Assembly: GCA_035222895.1 (NCBI GenBank)
Contig: JAVYIG010002538.1
Location: 177,494-241,493 of the forward strand
Direction: 5' to 3'
Origin: Strongylocentrotus droebachiensis
Taxonomy: Eukaryota > Echinodermata > Echinoidea > Camarodonta > Strongylocentrotidae
DNA: 64,000 nt
Positions 24,701 through 39,700 of this stretch are shown here, piece after piece. The notes beneath the pieces are model-generated. The model searched no databases, was not told the origin of the DNA, and worked only from the letters and a program-made list of their open reading frames with translations. Position numbers and translations under genes: made by a program. The first letter of the stretch is position 1. Every line of letters begins with the position of its first letter.

Positions 24701-27700
24701 TGAAGAAAGTGAATATAACTTTTGTTTTGTTCTTGTACGATGACTTGTGTGCTCATTTTATGAATGTGCACGTAACAACTATTTGTTTACCACACTCTTC
24801 TGTACGCGCTCCATGGACATGTTCATACTTAAAAAAAAATATTTTCAGATTTTACGTACATCTAAATCAATATTCATGTGTGCATAGACCCAGAGACAAT
24901 ACAATGCTGGCGATGCGCCATATTTAAATTCCTAGTATGTTTGCCTCACAAAACAACAAGGCAACTGAAATCACTCAACTCAAGATGGCCGAACTCAGAA
25001 CGCATACATGATAGCTACATGGGAGTCCAAGTTGCCCAATATCCCACCCCTACTTTTCAGCACTCCTATTGCCATAAACCTTTTAATTACCGATTCATTA
25101 GATACACTGTATGCATATGCTACTGGGTAAATAACGAGGCAATGTATACAGTATCCTTTAAGGGGCGGTTCCCTGATTTAAAGGAAATACTTTGATTAAT
25201 ACCAGATGCCCAAAGTATTGGACTTCACAAAGGCCTTAGCAAATATGGCGGAAAGCTCAACTAGACGCGATTACCTCAAAGTTGACAAAATTTCGGACTG
25301 TTTACATGGACGGGGGACCTTTAGAACCAGATTGCTTGCAGTGTCCAATTTGCTCCAAACATGCCGAAGGGCTGTCTATAATACACATTTTCGAAAATAT
25401 ATCATCATGACCCAAAGAGGACTTGTTGTACTTTCGTCAGTAATATTAATTTAAAGCAATTTCTGTCTAGCTCTGTCATTCGACGAAGTATGCTCTCATT
25501 TATCCATTACATTATCTCGGTCTTCAGTAGCTACATCATGACCCCCCCCCCCCCCCCCGAAAGAGGGGAGGGGGGGGTTATCGTCCTAACTTTGTTATAT
25601 CCTGGCACAACTGTAAGATTAGCAGTTTACCAATAATGTAATAACTGTCTTTCGAGCTTCATTATCCTTCATAATATTTTTTTTAATTATTATCTATTTT
25701 TACCTTTCTCTCTGCCATACAGTATTGTTGTGTCTCCATGTTTGGTCTCCGTTCCCGTTTACACTGACAAATTTGTCTTATTTGCTTGCTTTTTCCGTAC
25801 TGTTTATTACAGATCTATGAGTAGCAGATCTTAAATTCTGATACACGGAATATCACTGAATACGGTCAGCATAACTCGTCTTAGAAGAAGAAGAAGAAGA
25901 AGAAGAAGATACATTTTAGATCTATTAGGCATTCTAGATTGCGATTTGCCGGGCCGGCACATGTGCCCCTTGGATAGATAGGCTACGCGATTGCTTATTA
26001 TACCTTTTTTATAAAATCCAATTCCCCCTCTCTCTCTCTCTCTCATTCTCTCCCTCTCTCTCCCTCTCCCTCCCCCTCCCTCTCTCTCTTTCTCTCTTTT
26101 ATATCCACAGTTCTGTCGCCATGCTGGGCGGAACCGGTCGCAATGTACGACGCCGATGAGGTTCCTCTCGTCCGTGGCCGAGAAAAATCTCGAGAAAGAC
26201 GAGCTGCTGGTGATTCGGAACGAGACTGTGCTGCTGCACCGCCGGTATGTATCAAAATGAATTGGAGTATCAAAGCACACAGAGAATAAAATCATTGAAA
26301 ACTTTTTTTCTTCTTCAATGATTAGGTCCCTATTTGTATCTGTCGATCTGGTAGATCTGCAAGTTGGGAGAAAACAAACGCCTTCACATTATTATAAATG
26401 TGGCTTTCTTTTATACATACAGGGTCCGAATATTTAGGTGATCGACTTATCCATTTGAGCAAATTTTGCAATGAAAATTTCCCTTAAAACTTACCTTATA
26501 AATTCGTTTTATGAGGTGCTTCCATATCTAATATTGTTCAGTATGTATCATTTTACACATGAAACAAATTGCGTGCCATTATAAAATGGGCACTTTACAA
26601 TTCTGACAAATGTTTGAGCTATGCCGCCGTAGTAGTTTCATGTTAAGGCCCGGTCACACAGAGGGGACGCATGGGGAACGCACGGCCAGCGCATTGGAAA
26701 TTTGCAATTTTGGCCAGTGCGTTGTCGTGCGCCCAACTTTTGTCGAAGCTACAGCGAGCTGACACCAAATGCATAGCGTGTTGCTAGCGCACTGAGCGCA
26801 TACAGGGCGCATACAGTGCGCATACAGACCGTACACAGAGCGCACATGATAACAACTTCCACGAATGCACAGCGTGTTGCTAGCGCACTGGACAAATGGT
26901 CCACGCATGCACCGCGTTCTCAACAGAGGTGGTCACACATAGACGACGCACGGCCCGCGCATTGGAAATCGGAAAAGGCCGTGTGCCTAACTTTTGTCAT
27001 GATTTTGGAAAAGCTAGCGAGCCGACACAAAATGCACAGCGTGTAGTTAGCGCGCTGTGCGTATACAGGGCGTGTGCTCCGCGTATGTCTGGCGCTGGTC
27101 TAGCGCGCTCCACGCATGTCTGGCGTGCCTTTGGCGTGTACATTCATGCGTCGAGCTCCGCGCACACTTTTGAGCATGCTAAAAAAATCCCGACGCACAC
27201 AGCGAATGACGACGAATGCACAGCGTGGGTCCAGCGCGCTCGACGAACGAGTAACGAATGACGACGCACGCCTAGCGAACGAAAACGCACTGACCAAAAT
27301 TGCAAATTTCCAATGCGCTGGCCGTGCGTCCCCCATGCGTTCCCTCTGTGTGACCGGGCCTTTACCAAATTTCGGACTTGAACAAAACAGACAAACTGAA
27401 ATGCTCATGAATAAAATGAAACGGAGAAAGGTACTGAGAAGGTTGCATATTAAGCATACGGTGGCATAAGCGAAATTTAGAAAAGAGTTGTTAGTTATAA
27501 TGTTTGCGCTAGTAGTAATACTAATAGTAGCATCAATCATGGTAGTAGAAGTAGAAATAATAATAGTAGTACTAAAAGTAAAAGCAACAGTAATGGTAGC
27601 AGTAGAGATAGTAATAGTAATGCTAATATTAATAGTTATATTAATTGTTATAACAATAGTAATATTAATATTATATTAATACAAAAATTATAAGAATAGT

Positions 27701-30700
27701 ATCAATTACATTTATTTTAAAAGTAATAGTGATAACAGTAATATTAATATTAATTGTAATAGTAATATATTAATAATATGAATAGCATCAGCACCAGAAG
27801 TATGGGATAATAGTAGTAGCAGCAGCAGCGGCAGTAGTAGTTGCCGTCGGCGTACTGTAGTATTAGTGTCAGTACTAGTAGTATTCGTCGACTTCCTTTG
27901 GGTAGTAAATGTATTCACAGACTATACCAGTAGCAGCGGCAGCAATAGTAGTATGGTATGGTATGGTATATTTTATTTATTCACGGTTAAAAACAAAAAA
28001 TACAATTGTGCCCGCATTCAGCAAAAGCTGTTTTTCAGCGAGGCCGTGATTACATATAATTAGAACAGAATATAAAACAATGAAAATACAATTTACAAAC
28101 AAATATGCAAGTTATAATAAGAGAACATATATACAGAAATTAAAGTACAAAAAAGAATCATAGTGAGAAAGTGAGGGGGGGGGGAAATTATCTACGAGAT
28201 GAAAGAAGTGAGCAAATATCTTGAATTTTACTTATCTCGATGTTGTAAGATTTAAAAACATTTATAATTCTGATATCGTTGGGTAGGGTATTAAAAAGCT
28301 TTGATGCATGATATAACGGACTATGTTGAAGAAAATTTGTGTGAGGTCTTGGAAGGGGGATTTGTGAATTTGCATAGCGGAACATATATAGCCTACATTA
28401 GTATTAAATTGGATCAATGACGATAAAACAGGTGGACCAAGATTATGTAACAACTTAAATATAGTAACTAAAGCCTGTTTGACCCAGTATTCTTTTAGCA
28501 TGTCAATTTCAAGGGTTTTATAAAGAATTTCAGTGTGATATCTACTATTAACTCCAAGTACAGATCTCAAACACCTATTTTGTAGTGTTTGAAGTTGTTT
28601 TAACCGAGTTTCTCTACCGTTCATCCAAATCGTGCTGCAATAAGCGAAATGAGGCTGAATTAAGGTTTTGTACAGTATTAATGCTATCTTTTCATCTGTG
28701 AATTGTCTCATTCGCTTTAGAGCAAAATACGTCTTTAAAACCTTTTTCTTTACATGGTCTATTTGTGGGTTCCATGAGAAATTGCAATCAAGCAAAACCC
28801 CAAGATATTTGCATTCCATTACTCTAAGTAATTTTTTGTTATTCAAGCGAATGTCAACATTACAGAAACGACTCAAATTTGACTTTGAACCGGTTAACAT
28901 CACCTGACATTTGTCAACGTTAAGTAGCAATTCATTATTTGAAAACCATGTCGTAGCTGATTTCAAATCACCATTGATTACTTTCTCTAATATCTTTGGG
29001 TCTTTTGATGCAAAATACAAATATTTTGGTTCCCTTCCGTTTAGATGGTAAATCTAAATTATAAGTACTAAACTACTAGTAGATAATCATCATAATTGTT
29101 GTCCTTTCAATTATTTTAATATCAAAACATTTTTCGTTTTGATTATGTTCTCCCGCAGACTTATCCAGATACTACCATTGACACCGCAGCACAGCTGATT
29201 AAGATCCGAGAATACATGACACAATATGGCTACGACGCCTACATTGTACCAAGTGAAGACGCCCACGGCGTAAGTATGATGGGATGATCAAAAATCGTGG
29301 AGATTTAAACAAATATTAGCAATGTTATAATTGATCCATGATTTCTCATATTCTACATAGATCTATTTATTTCAATTGTTTAAAGATGGACTTTTTGATT
29401 ACAAATTGGTGCAACAAGAAAATTAATTGTCGAAGTATTTCGGATATGGCAAAGACAAACAAAATTGCCGATTTTGTTTTGGTCAATATTTTCAAAATTC
29501 CACACCCAATGTCAAAGAAAAATTATATCTATTGTCGAAATATTGTCGCTAATGCCCTTTGGTAAGGCACTAATCCTCACTACCAGGTCCCTCGGAGAGG
29601 ACCTAAAGCCGTCGGCCGTCTGGTTGCTTACTTACAAGTATTTATGCTTTCTTAGCAGTCAGGTCAAATTAACCACCACTAAGAGCAATGATTGATTGAT
29701 TCGAATTTATTACATTTCATATCAATCGTTTACACAATAAAGAACATTGTTGACAAAGTAAGTTCAATGATTCAATCAGTTTTGTGGGCTTGGAGATTTA
29801 AATTTAATTATAGACGTTGTTTAAATGAATTAATGTACACACCACGCGTTCATCGAGCCAGTAAGCTTGAAAGTATTAAAGCGGGATAGGTACTAGGTTC
29901 ATTCTCTCATTTCTGTTAACTGGTCAAATAAATCTTGTATAAAAAACCAAGGAGCATATAAAAGATTTGCAACTCATTTCTGGGTGTAAAGAGTGTTGTT
30001 TGGTATCCTGGAGTTGGTTAACATCTTATTCGTTTGTATGTAAGAGCAGCTCCTCTCGAAAGATTATATTCTATTCCATCCATTCCATTAAAGTCGCTTG
30101 TCAGAATGGCTGGTTTCCGGCAAGATTTTGTTCAATATCGTATGATTTGAAGCCCAAACTTACAACAGTTATTCTTTTGTTCCCCTTCAATTTAATGTCA
30201 TAACCAGAGGTTTAATACAATATTAGATTTGTTGGACAATGAAACTAACAAATATTATATACCTCACTTTAGAAATCCAGCCATCTGATTGGTCGAAATT
30301 GGAGTCGTGATTTTAGCCATTCCCGTAAAGAAACGTAAAATGCCAAAACCGGTTAATAGTCCAAGAGTGAGATCCCTCAAAATTCCGGTTACCATGAAAA
30401 TAGTAAATGTTGCTGCGATACCCATTGCATCCTGGTATCACCCCTCGGCACACCTCGGGTGATTATCAGGATGCAACATCCCCTTGAGACTATAAAACAA
30501 CTATTCCCCTCATAGCAGTCATTATCTCTATATTATCATTTTCTCCCTCCAGAGTGAGTACATCGCTGCACCTGACGCAAGACGTCCCTATATCAGTGGC
30601 TTCTCAGGATCGGCAGGTAAGACATCATTTTCTAATTCCTCCCCTTCCCTTTCTGCTTAAACTTGTTAAACATGTTTAATATATTTCTTTGTCAAATCCG

Positions 30701-33700
30701 TTTACCAGCCTGTATAGTCTTCAACATTCAGAGTCAATTTCTCGAACTATTTGATACATGTTTTTCCGCCAATACCAGAATATCAGTACCACTACCCATG
30801 CTCTTTTCTTGTTCTAGGTCTGGCTGTGATTACCAGCACACTGTCTGCTGTGTGGACTGACGGACGCTATTTCATCCAAGCTGAACGTGAGATGATCTGT
30901 GAATGGATGCTCATGAAGAGCGGTAAGGCAAATTGAAAGCTCTTTAATGATTCCTTCCTCTTTTACTTTTGTCACCCCCTTTTCGTCTGTCCTTCTCGTC
31001 CCATCTTATACGATTCGAACCAATGTTTTAAATGTTAAAACTTCGCGTTTTTCAGTCTTGATTAGCTCTATTACAACCCTTTCCACTTTTGTATAGATTA
31101 ATCTTGCTCTGGAAACAATTAAATAATCTTGAAGCCTTTTCAATAACTATTTCGATTTGAATACAACGTGGCACAGGGGTATTATAATTTGAGTAGCATA
31201 TAAAGTAGACTTCCGGTCATGAAATTTAATGTGAGAAAACAAATTGTGAGAAAGGTAAATTATCTGTATATACGGAAGAATATGTCCTTGCTGAGGTTTT
31301 TTTCAAATCATCAAGATTTTGAAAAATCGACCAAATATAGTTGGAACACACATCTATAGCCAACGGCATTTGAAGAACAATCCCTTTCTAATTTTATACA
31401 ATGAAAATGAGACAGCTTACAAAATATTTTTTCTTTCACTTTTAACCAGAACTTATCCTTCTCCCTGTTTACTTGTGTTATGAACTTACTGTGCTCTTGA
31501 ATTAGTATTTATGTCCCTTACCCTCCCCCTCACTCTTTCTCTCTCTCCTCTTTCTCTCTCTCTCTCTCATCCTTTCCCACTCTCTCTCGCCCTCTGTCCT
31601 TCTCGCATCCTCACACCCTCCGCCTCAACCCTGCTTCTCCCCTCTTTCTCCTTCTCTCTCTCTCTCTCCTTTTCTCTCTTTCTCTTTCTGTCTCTCTCTT
31701 TCACTGCATAACTCTCCTTCTCCCACTCTCCCCTGTCCTTCTTCGATATCAGGCGAGGTAGGAGTTCCCAGCACAGCTGAATGGCTGATCAGCCGAAGCA
31801 TCGATGCTACCATGGGGGCTGACTTACCTGAAGGAGCTATGATCGGCTTCGACCCGAGACTCATGTCCATAAGTAAGTAACTGAAATAGTCCTCCGTCTA
31901 GAGCGAACCTAACAAATGATTAGATATTAACAAATGAAATACAATTACGACCCCCCCCCCCACCTCCCCGAATCAGGACAGCATAATTATGTGAGGAAAA
32001 TATTGAACCTGTACAAAAATCAGAATAGCGAGCAAATTGAATTATAGTAAATGTTTTAATTGTTAAAGTTTTATTCAGAATCTTTCAGAATCCTTTCATT
32101 GTTTTATCCTCCCCAATGTGTTTTACCAAGGACTCGGAACACACATGACATTGTAGCCCATAATGTACAACAAAATAATTTAGGTATACACCTGAGCAAT
32201 TTTTAGTATTACAAAAAAATGGGGAAAAACAATGATTATCCTTGAAGTTTCTAATCAACCACAAGGTTCATAGACTCCCAATTTAAAACAGGAAATTATT
32301 TTGTTGATACATGTATAAACTCTCTAGTAGCCTATCCTGTAGAACAATTTGAAGTTGACAACACTGAAATAGTTTTTATTGTATCCTGCGTCACAAATTT
32401 GTTGGCTTTTGATTGGTTGAGAGCTCGTCACATGACCAGAAATATTTGAATTATTTTTAGAAAGTACTATATGAGAGTACTATTTGGGAGTACTATTTGG
32501 GAGTTGAAAAAAAAAAGTATTTTTTTTTTTTTTGTTAATAATTTTTTTTAATTGGAATTTTGTTTTCTTTTCAAATCTTATAAAACAAATATACCATGCC
32601 TTCTATTCGAGGTGCTGGTTAAAACTATGGGCCTCGGTGACTCCAAAAGTACCATTTACTATTGGAGTCACCTCTTGCGCATAGTTTTAACCAGAACATC
32701 TTAAGACAGTGTATATTTGTATACTATACAACTATGGGGAAATGCGATTACTCTTGACACGATACTCTATCACAAAGTGCACTTTGTACTAAAAATCTTT
32801 GCTTTTTACACAATCTTTTGCGTGCTATGAAGTTTGAGAGAAATTATTGATGAAGGTTTTGCTTGTAGAAACATTTTAGGCTCAAAGGTAGTAACGTTCA
32901 CATTTGAAACGATCATCTATCACAAAATATAACTTTGAACCCTTCTTTCTAGTGGGAGGTTTCTTTCGTTTTCATATGATATCTTGTAGCCTACATAGTT
33001 TGAAATAAATTGTTGTGTGCTTTCACTCAAGGGGCCCTATTTACTAACTTTTGCTTCTGTTCGGCTCCTAACCTGTATTACTTTGTATACGATTATATTT
33101 TATGTGGCATTTTGAAATGATTGAATTAATGAAATGAAATGAAATGAACTTCTTGCATTAGTTTTTGAAAACGATAATCCATGCGGTTAATTTTTGACTC
33201 AATCATTAAAGATAACAACCATCATCTCCGTGGACTTTTATGCAACGATTCTGAAACATCTAATTTGGCAAGGGTGTAGGGTTGGGTTTATGGTTGCAAT
33301 TGTTTTTTGTTGTTGCTTGGTTCCGGCCCTATAGTGATTGGTCAAGGGTTGAAATTAACAAATTCGGTTAGTGCAAGGTATTGACCACAAAGCAATTGTC
33401 ACTGGTATCTTCCAACCTGTTAGAACACCTTCATTTTCATTTTCTCCTTTTTCTCCTCCTGTCATTAACCAGGCACGGTGCAGAGTTACTTGAGTTCACT
33501 GGAAGAGTCTGGTCGTAATCTGACTATGGTAGCTAACGTTGAAGCCAACCTCGTGGATTTGACCTGGAATGCTATCGGCACACAGCCCGGCTACCCAGAA
33601 ATGCCCCTACTTGTCCTTGCTACAGAGTATTCAGGTATAAATGCACGTTGCACAAGTCGAAGCGTCATTTGCCTGACGCAAGACTGTCTTAGCAGTCTTA

Positions 33701-36700
33701 GCGCAATATATGACGCGCCTAAAGCGAAAGTAATACACATACACACAATTTAGTGAAATTTGGATCGTGAATCGAATTTTCCTTTTTTTTGACACCGTTC
33801 ATGTTCGGGATGAAAGCTTTCTTATCTCGCTTTTGTTCGCACGCAAAATGCTCAGCCAAATAATCGTGATTCGATTTCTTCATTTGTATGAAGGAAATAT
33901 TGTGTTTTGTTTTGGTAGTCGTTGTTGCGTTAGTTGTGCAGGATCTGAAGAACAACGACCACCATAAGGACCGATGTAATTTATGAATATTCGATACAAA
34001 TTTGCGCAGCAAGATGGCAATTATATACATGTCCTTTCAACTCTGGACCTTAAAGGTAAAGACCAGTATTGGTAACGCCCCAATTTCAAAAAATGAAATG
34101 GAAGCTCTCATTACCAATCATGTGAAAGAATATGTTTTGACTAATACATGATGATAAAAAAATTGCCGGGAAACCGCCTACTAATTCATATATTTGGTAA
34201 ATTTGTTTCTCTCATGGTCCTGTGAGAGATATAGGGTAGTCCCATATACATCTTTCTGTGTATAGTGCTTGTAACTTTACGAAGAATGGGCCAAATTTCT
34301 TATCATTTTGATGATTCCAGAACCTTGCAGATGCTAGATGCTAGATGATCAACTTTTTCTGATCGATTCCACAACGTTTCTTTCACAATTCAATCGCATG
34401 ACCATAACTGGTCTTTACCTTTAACATATATTTACCCAACCAGTGTTTTGTTCAATTACGGTCAAAATGAAGAAAAATTACTTGAAACTCTCAAAATATT
34501 GCTCAAGTTGGGTAACACCAATTTTTCACATTTGGCTAGACACAATTTCCCCCGTTACATACATGTTTCTCATTATTTCTATAGGTTGGGTTGTAAAACT
34601 AATCTTTAATATCTTATTAATGTAAGTATCTAAAATATCATGTCTTTCGCTATGTGTTTCAGGGAAACGGTGGGAAGATAAGATAACGGATATCAGGGCG
34701 GAGATGAATAGAGCTGCAGCTACTAAACTCATCGTCCCCAAACTCGACGAAGTCGCGTGTAAGTAATCCACATGTATCCAAATTTATACAATATGCCCTA
34801 TGATCGCAAAGACTTTCTAAAAATCGAATTGTTAAACCGTTTTCCAAAGCCTCGTCCGATTCCTTTCGGAACCGATGTGCCAACAATACAGTGAAGTACT
34901 ACGTAATCTGAATATAATTAATATGGGTATGGAAATCACCGTTGATTTGATTTTTCGAAAGTCTTCGTGATCGTGTAATCTTTAAAGACCGTCATTACTA
35001 CTGGGCCAGAAGGGATTAGACCACACAGCAAGGTCACTGACAGGTGGCTATCTCATTAACTCAGCTCTCAACTAACATAAGACAAAAAATATAATAATAA
35101 TAAAGATAGATTTATTGAGCGCACAATAAACCGAAGTTTCTCTATGCGCTTTACAAAGTAAAAAACAAGCAAGTACAAGTATATTTAAATAGTTACAAAT
35201 TAGGAAAGAAATATAAAGACTTAAACTAAAGACATGTAGCTAAGAGAATTCATTGCGAGCAATGTTAATACGATAGCAAAATACTTATGACAAATCAATT
35301 AGAGTAACATATTCAATTATAATACATATAGATGAAAAGAAGATCATGGGGGACCAACAGGCACCGATTGGGGAAGTTTTCTATTTACAGGGAGCAAGTA
35401 GCTACAAGTAGGACAGTGGGGCTTTAAAGCATCCCCAAGGGCAACAGGCAATATCAAATTCAATGCTTTGTTATGAACATCCATGTCATTTTCTTCTTGG
35501 CGCCCAATGAGCTTGTCAAAAGAAAGAAACCGACATGTAAACATGGTGTAAGGAATGCGAACGGATTCTCTCAATTTAATTTCTTTCTATTATTCAATGT
35601 CAACAAAAGTTGTCGTTGTTGTTCTCACACAAATACCACACTTAATTCTTAACGGTCTTTTAAGAGCGCTGTCAACAAAATGGACCAAAGAGCTAACAAA
35701 ATAACAGAACTTTATAGAAGGGCTTTAATAAACTAATGCAGAGGAGTGAAAAACGATTTTGTTAAAGGAGTCATAATAGGAACACTCCATTTGGTCTTGA
35801 CTCCACTCCAAACTATAGTGGAATCCACTTCGACCTAAATAGTGGTTTGCATCATTCTTTGTACATGGCATTCAACAATTCCTTACGACGATTTCAATTC
35901 CCCCCCAAAAGAAAAAATATTCCAATATGACCTCTAAAAGAATGAATTTCAAGTCACTTACATTGGGAGAGGGTAAATAGTGAGGTACATATGTTATCTT
36001 TAACATCAAAGTTTCCGAACTTTTTATGACGTATTTTTTCACACCAGGCTCTTTATATTCTCTCTTGCTTTTTATGTCTAACTTTTTTTCTTTTCTCTAG
36101 GGCTATTCAACATGCGTGGGGAGGATATTCCCTACAATCCTATGTTCATTGCATACGCCGTCGTTGGGTTGAATGACGTCACGTAAGTAAATGTATTATC
36201 ATTTCAATGCTGAATGGAAAACAATATTTATATTCAAATGATAACTAGAGTCTACCAATGATAACCATAACCCTACGACTATTAATAAAATAGTGAATGG
36301 TATTAAATATAATTATTTGGAAAAGTTTGAGAAATTTCCGATTAAAAATAGGAAAGTTATGAAATGCTGAAGTTATCATCAGTGAAAAAACAAATTGGCA
36401 CCACTGTGACGTATATTGTGAGCTCCTCTCCAATTCACTCTGCACAGAACATTTCTACATAAACAAAGTTGCATTACGTTTAGAGTGAAGGTATGATTGT
36501 AAATTTCTTCAGGGAAAATATAGATTTCTATTTTATTTTAGTATAGGTCACTGGGAAGGAGCCAAGCAACATACGTCACATGGTTGCCAATTTGTGTTTA
36601 ATTCATTGCACCCCACCTGCAAAAAGTCGGTTCTCTATAGGACAACCACCCCGAGGACAATTACCCCCCGGAAAATAACCCCCTTGTCCTTCGGAGGGGG

Positions 36701-39700
36701 GGGGGGTACTTTTTCGGGGTGATTTTCTAGGGGATTATTGTCCTGATACATCTTTGCATAACAAAGAGAGAAAGAAAATGGAATATATATAGAGAGAGAG
36801 AGGTCGAAGTAAAAATAGGACCCGTTCATTTTTTGCGCTCATGTTCCTTTAGAACAAAAAGTATGGACAAGCCTATGTAACATTTTTAATCCAAATTTGC
36901 TCTGTAGGCTCTACGCTTATGACAAAGCTGGAAGAATCGATGCCATCGCTGATGTCGTGACACATTTGAACATTGGCAGTTGCAGCACTTCCAGTAAGAC
37001 TTGAAGAGTCAATTCCGATTTTTTTTTGATTTTCTTTTTATTGTTTATATAAATATATATATATATATTTTTTTAAATTTTCCATTAAAAAAAAAAAAAT
37101 GGTTGGGGGGGGGGGCACTCTTACTCGGAATACCTACCTGGGTGACCGTCAGATGTTGTTCACATAGAACTGATCGCGAAGCCTTTTGGCAAATCACCTC
37201 AAGGGCTCTTCACAACCCAATTGTATATCCCATATAAAATCTTGTTCGGATTACGGAATACGTCATTAATAATAATTTTGCTACTGGAATTGCATTAAGT
37301 TGATTGTCGAAAGCCTTCGTGATTGTGTTCTGTGTACTATTACGACATTTTGTAAGCATATTTTATAAACGCACTTTGAAAACAAAGTAAAACCGTGTGA
37401 TCCCCCTATCTCATATTTACAGAATTAAACTTGCCAATCTTTATTGAAGGTTTGTAAAAGCTTAAAAATTCATGTACTTGTTACAATTTTCCCCACCAAT
37501 GAAATTGTCTGTATCAATTTGTATTTATGTCGTTATTAAAGCTGATATTGCGTCCTGGTATAGGAAATGCATTTCGAAAGAAACTGGCAGATGGGTTAAT
37601 TCTGAATTAAATATTTTGAAATAGCTTAGTTAATTGGATAAGCAAATTGTGACGAAATTCCTGGACATTTATAAGATCACAAAAAAGCACAACTCGTTTC
37701 ACACTACACTGTTTTGTACGCGGGTTTGGATTAACAGTTTAATTTATTTAGCTTTCTTGAGTAAAACTGCCAAATATCCTAATTGGTACCTTTGAAAGTG
37801 AATTGAAAGTTTTGTTAGATTTCGAGGGAATAACGTTTTGATAGTTACCGGAACTCGAGTGCTCAAAAATACGCATCTATAGGTTCATGTCCCAAAATTA
37901 TACATTTATTTATAGATTTGATTCGTTTTTCTTCTTCAATTGATTGATTGATTAAGTTAGCTAGCTGGTTAAATAGATAATTAGTTAGTTACTACTTTTA
38001 AAAAGGACTGCCCTGATCAGCACAATATTGTTTTTCGTAGGGATCCACAAGGTTCCTTTCGTTCTTGATGATGTATCGTATACTGTATCTGGATAACTAG
38101 TTCCTTTTAAATCTCAAACAGCACCCGTATTATGTTTGAATGATAATTTAGCATCCCTCTGTTGCATTGTGTTTGCCCTACAGTATGTGCAACTGTGAAG
38201 GACTACGATCAATTTGCCACGGAGCTGCCTACCTTAGCTAATGGTGACACCGAAAAGATCTGGTTCAGCGATATTTCAAACTATTTCATCTACACTTCGA
38301 TTCCAGAGGTAAGATAATAATTGTAATGATAATTATTTTAACAAACATAATAATTATGATTTTGAATAGTAGTAATGATAATAATACTACTAATAATAGG
38401 CCTAATAATAATAATAATAATAATAATATGTCTTGTTTACCAATGGTAGCCTCATCAGTATTCATACTGTTATCCCTATGAGGGCCCTGCAATCATATTA
38501 TTACCCCAGTCATCGGATTCAGGCTTACCCGCACACAATGTATGCACATTTTCCACTTAATAACGATTAAGTAAAATACTACTACTACTACAACTACTAC
38601 TGCTACTACTACTACTACTACTTCTACTACTACTACTTCTACTACTACTATTACTACTAGTACTACTACTACTACTACTACTACTACTATTACTACTACT
38701 ACCCCTACTGCTACTGCTGCTGCTACTACTACTACTACTACTACTACTGCTATAGTTACTACTACTAATGTTACTACTACTAAATAATAATGATAATAAA
38801 ATTGACTCCTAAGAGAGATTGGATTTCCACTTGTCTGCACTTATAGAGTGGATGGAAAGTGCATTAATGGGAGGTTGGAGAAGATATCGTATATGAACTC
38901 TAGAACAGGCTCCCTCCTCATTTGAAATCATCACCAACAGTGGACTAATTAAAAAATATATAATCTGAAATAATGTGCTGTCATCGAATTCACGGTGTCA
39001 CTGATTGTTTATTTTAACACCAACACTGGATCATGAACGGGATCTTAACCCTAATAAGGCCGGGGGCCATTATGCCCCCCCCCCCCCCCCCCTCCACGAT
39101 TTTCCTGATTGTTCGAGAACGCATATGGATGGCGCCTCGCCGCTCGCTGACTTTTTTCTTTAGCGTCTTGCGCATCTTAAAAAAAAAAAAAAAAAAAAAA
39201 AATCGGACATATAGTTACAAGGTCACGTGACCTTTTGTCTTTGCATGTCAGCCCGAAAATCGCTCATTTTTGTGATTTGTGTACACAACATATGGAAATG
39301 TCATTTTTCCTAAAAATAGATCAAACATTGGTTATTGGGTCTTGTTTAAAGTTTAGGTGGTTGTTTTGTGAGTCAAAATAGTTGAATTGTAGGAAGAAAT
39401 AAAGACAAAAAAAATAACATAAATAAGTTAAAAAAACAATGAAATACATAAGAAATTATCAAAACAAGAGATAACATAAGGAATAAGCTGGCTCTTCCGA
39501 TTTTTTTTGTCGTATTATTGTTCCAAATGGTCTAATGAATGTATGTAGTGAAAAAGAATGCTTAAATATGAATAATATAGGATTTATGGGTAAAAATGTG
39601 ATTTTATGACGTTATTTGCATAAATTACCATAAATATGCAAATGAGGGATTTTTTTCAAAAAATTGAAATTATCATATTGTTCTATACACTTCACTTGAC

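Larger units (their letters stand above)
15736..26110 (+). other. Intron 1 of peptidase gene 1
   Basis: A 10.4-kb intron. It contains the end of duplication block A, a diverged ~150-bp tandem repeat (21000-21660), CTAA-type repeats (21898-22020), poly-C/poly-G runs near 17780, 19188, 22160, 23280 and 25542, and a (GAA)n run at 25886-25909. No supported exon lies within it; the short open frames show no domain. Confidence 0.7.

Noticed and set aside
24878-25454. Two consecutive plus-strand frames (105 and 82 codons) in intron 1
   Set aside because: No domain, no codon bias and no convincing splice sites. They sit within an intron of a well-defined gene.
26654-27540. Several open frames of 70-146 codons around 26650-27540
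   Set aside because: They lie within a MITE with long inverted arms, and mirrored frames on both strands are expected from the repeats.
38493-38840. A 115-codon Val-rich protein on the minus strand
   Set aside because: It is a translation of the (ACT)n array.
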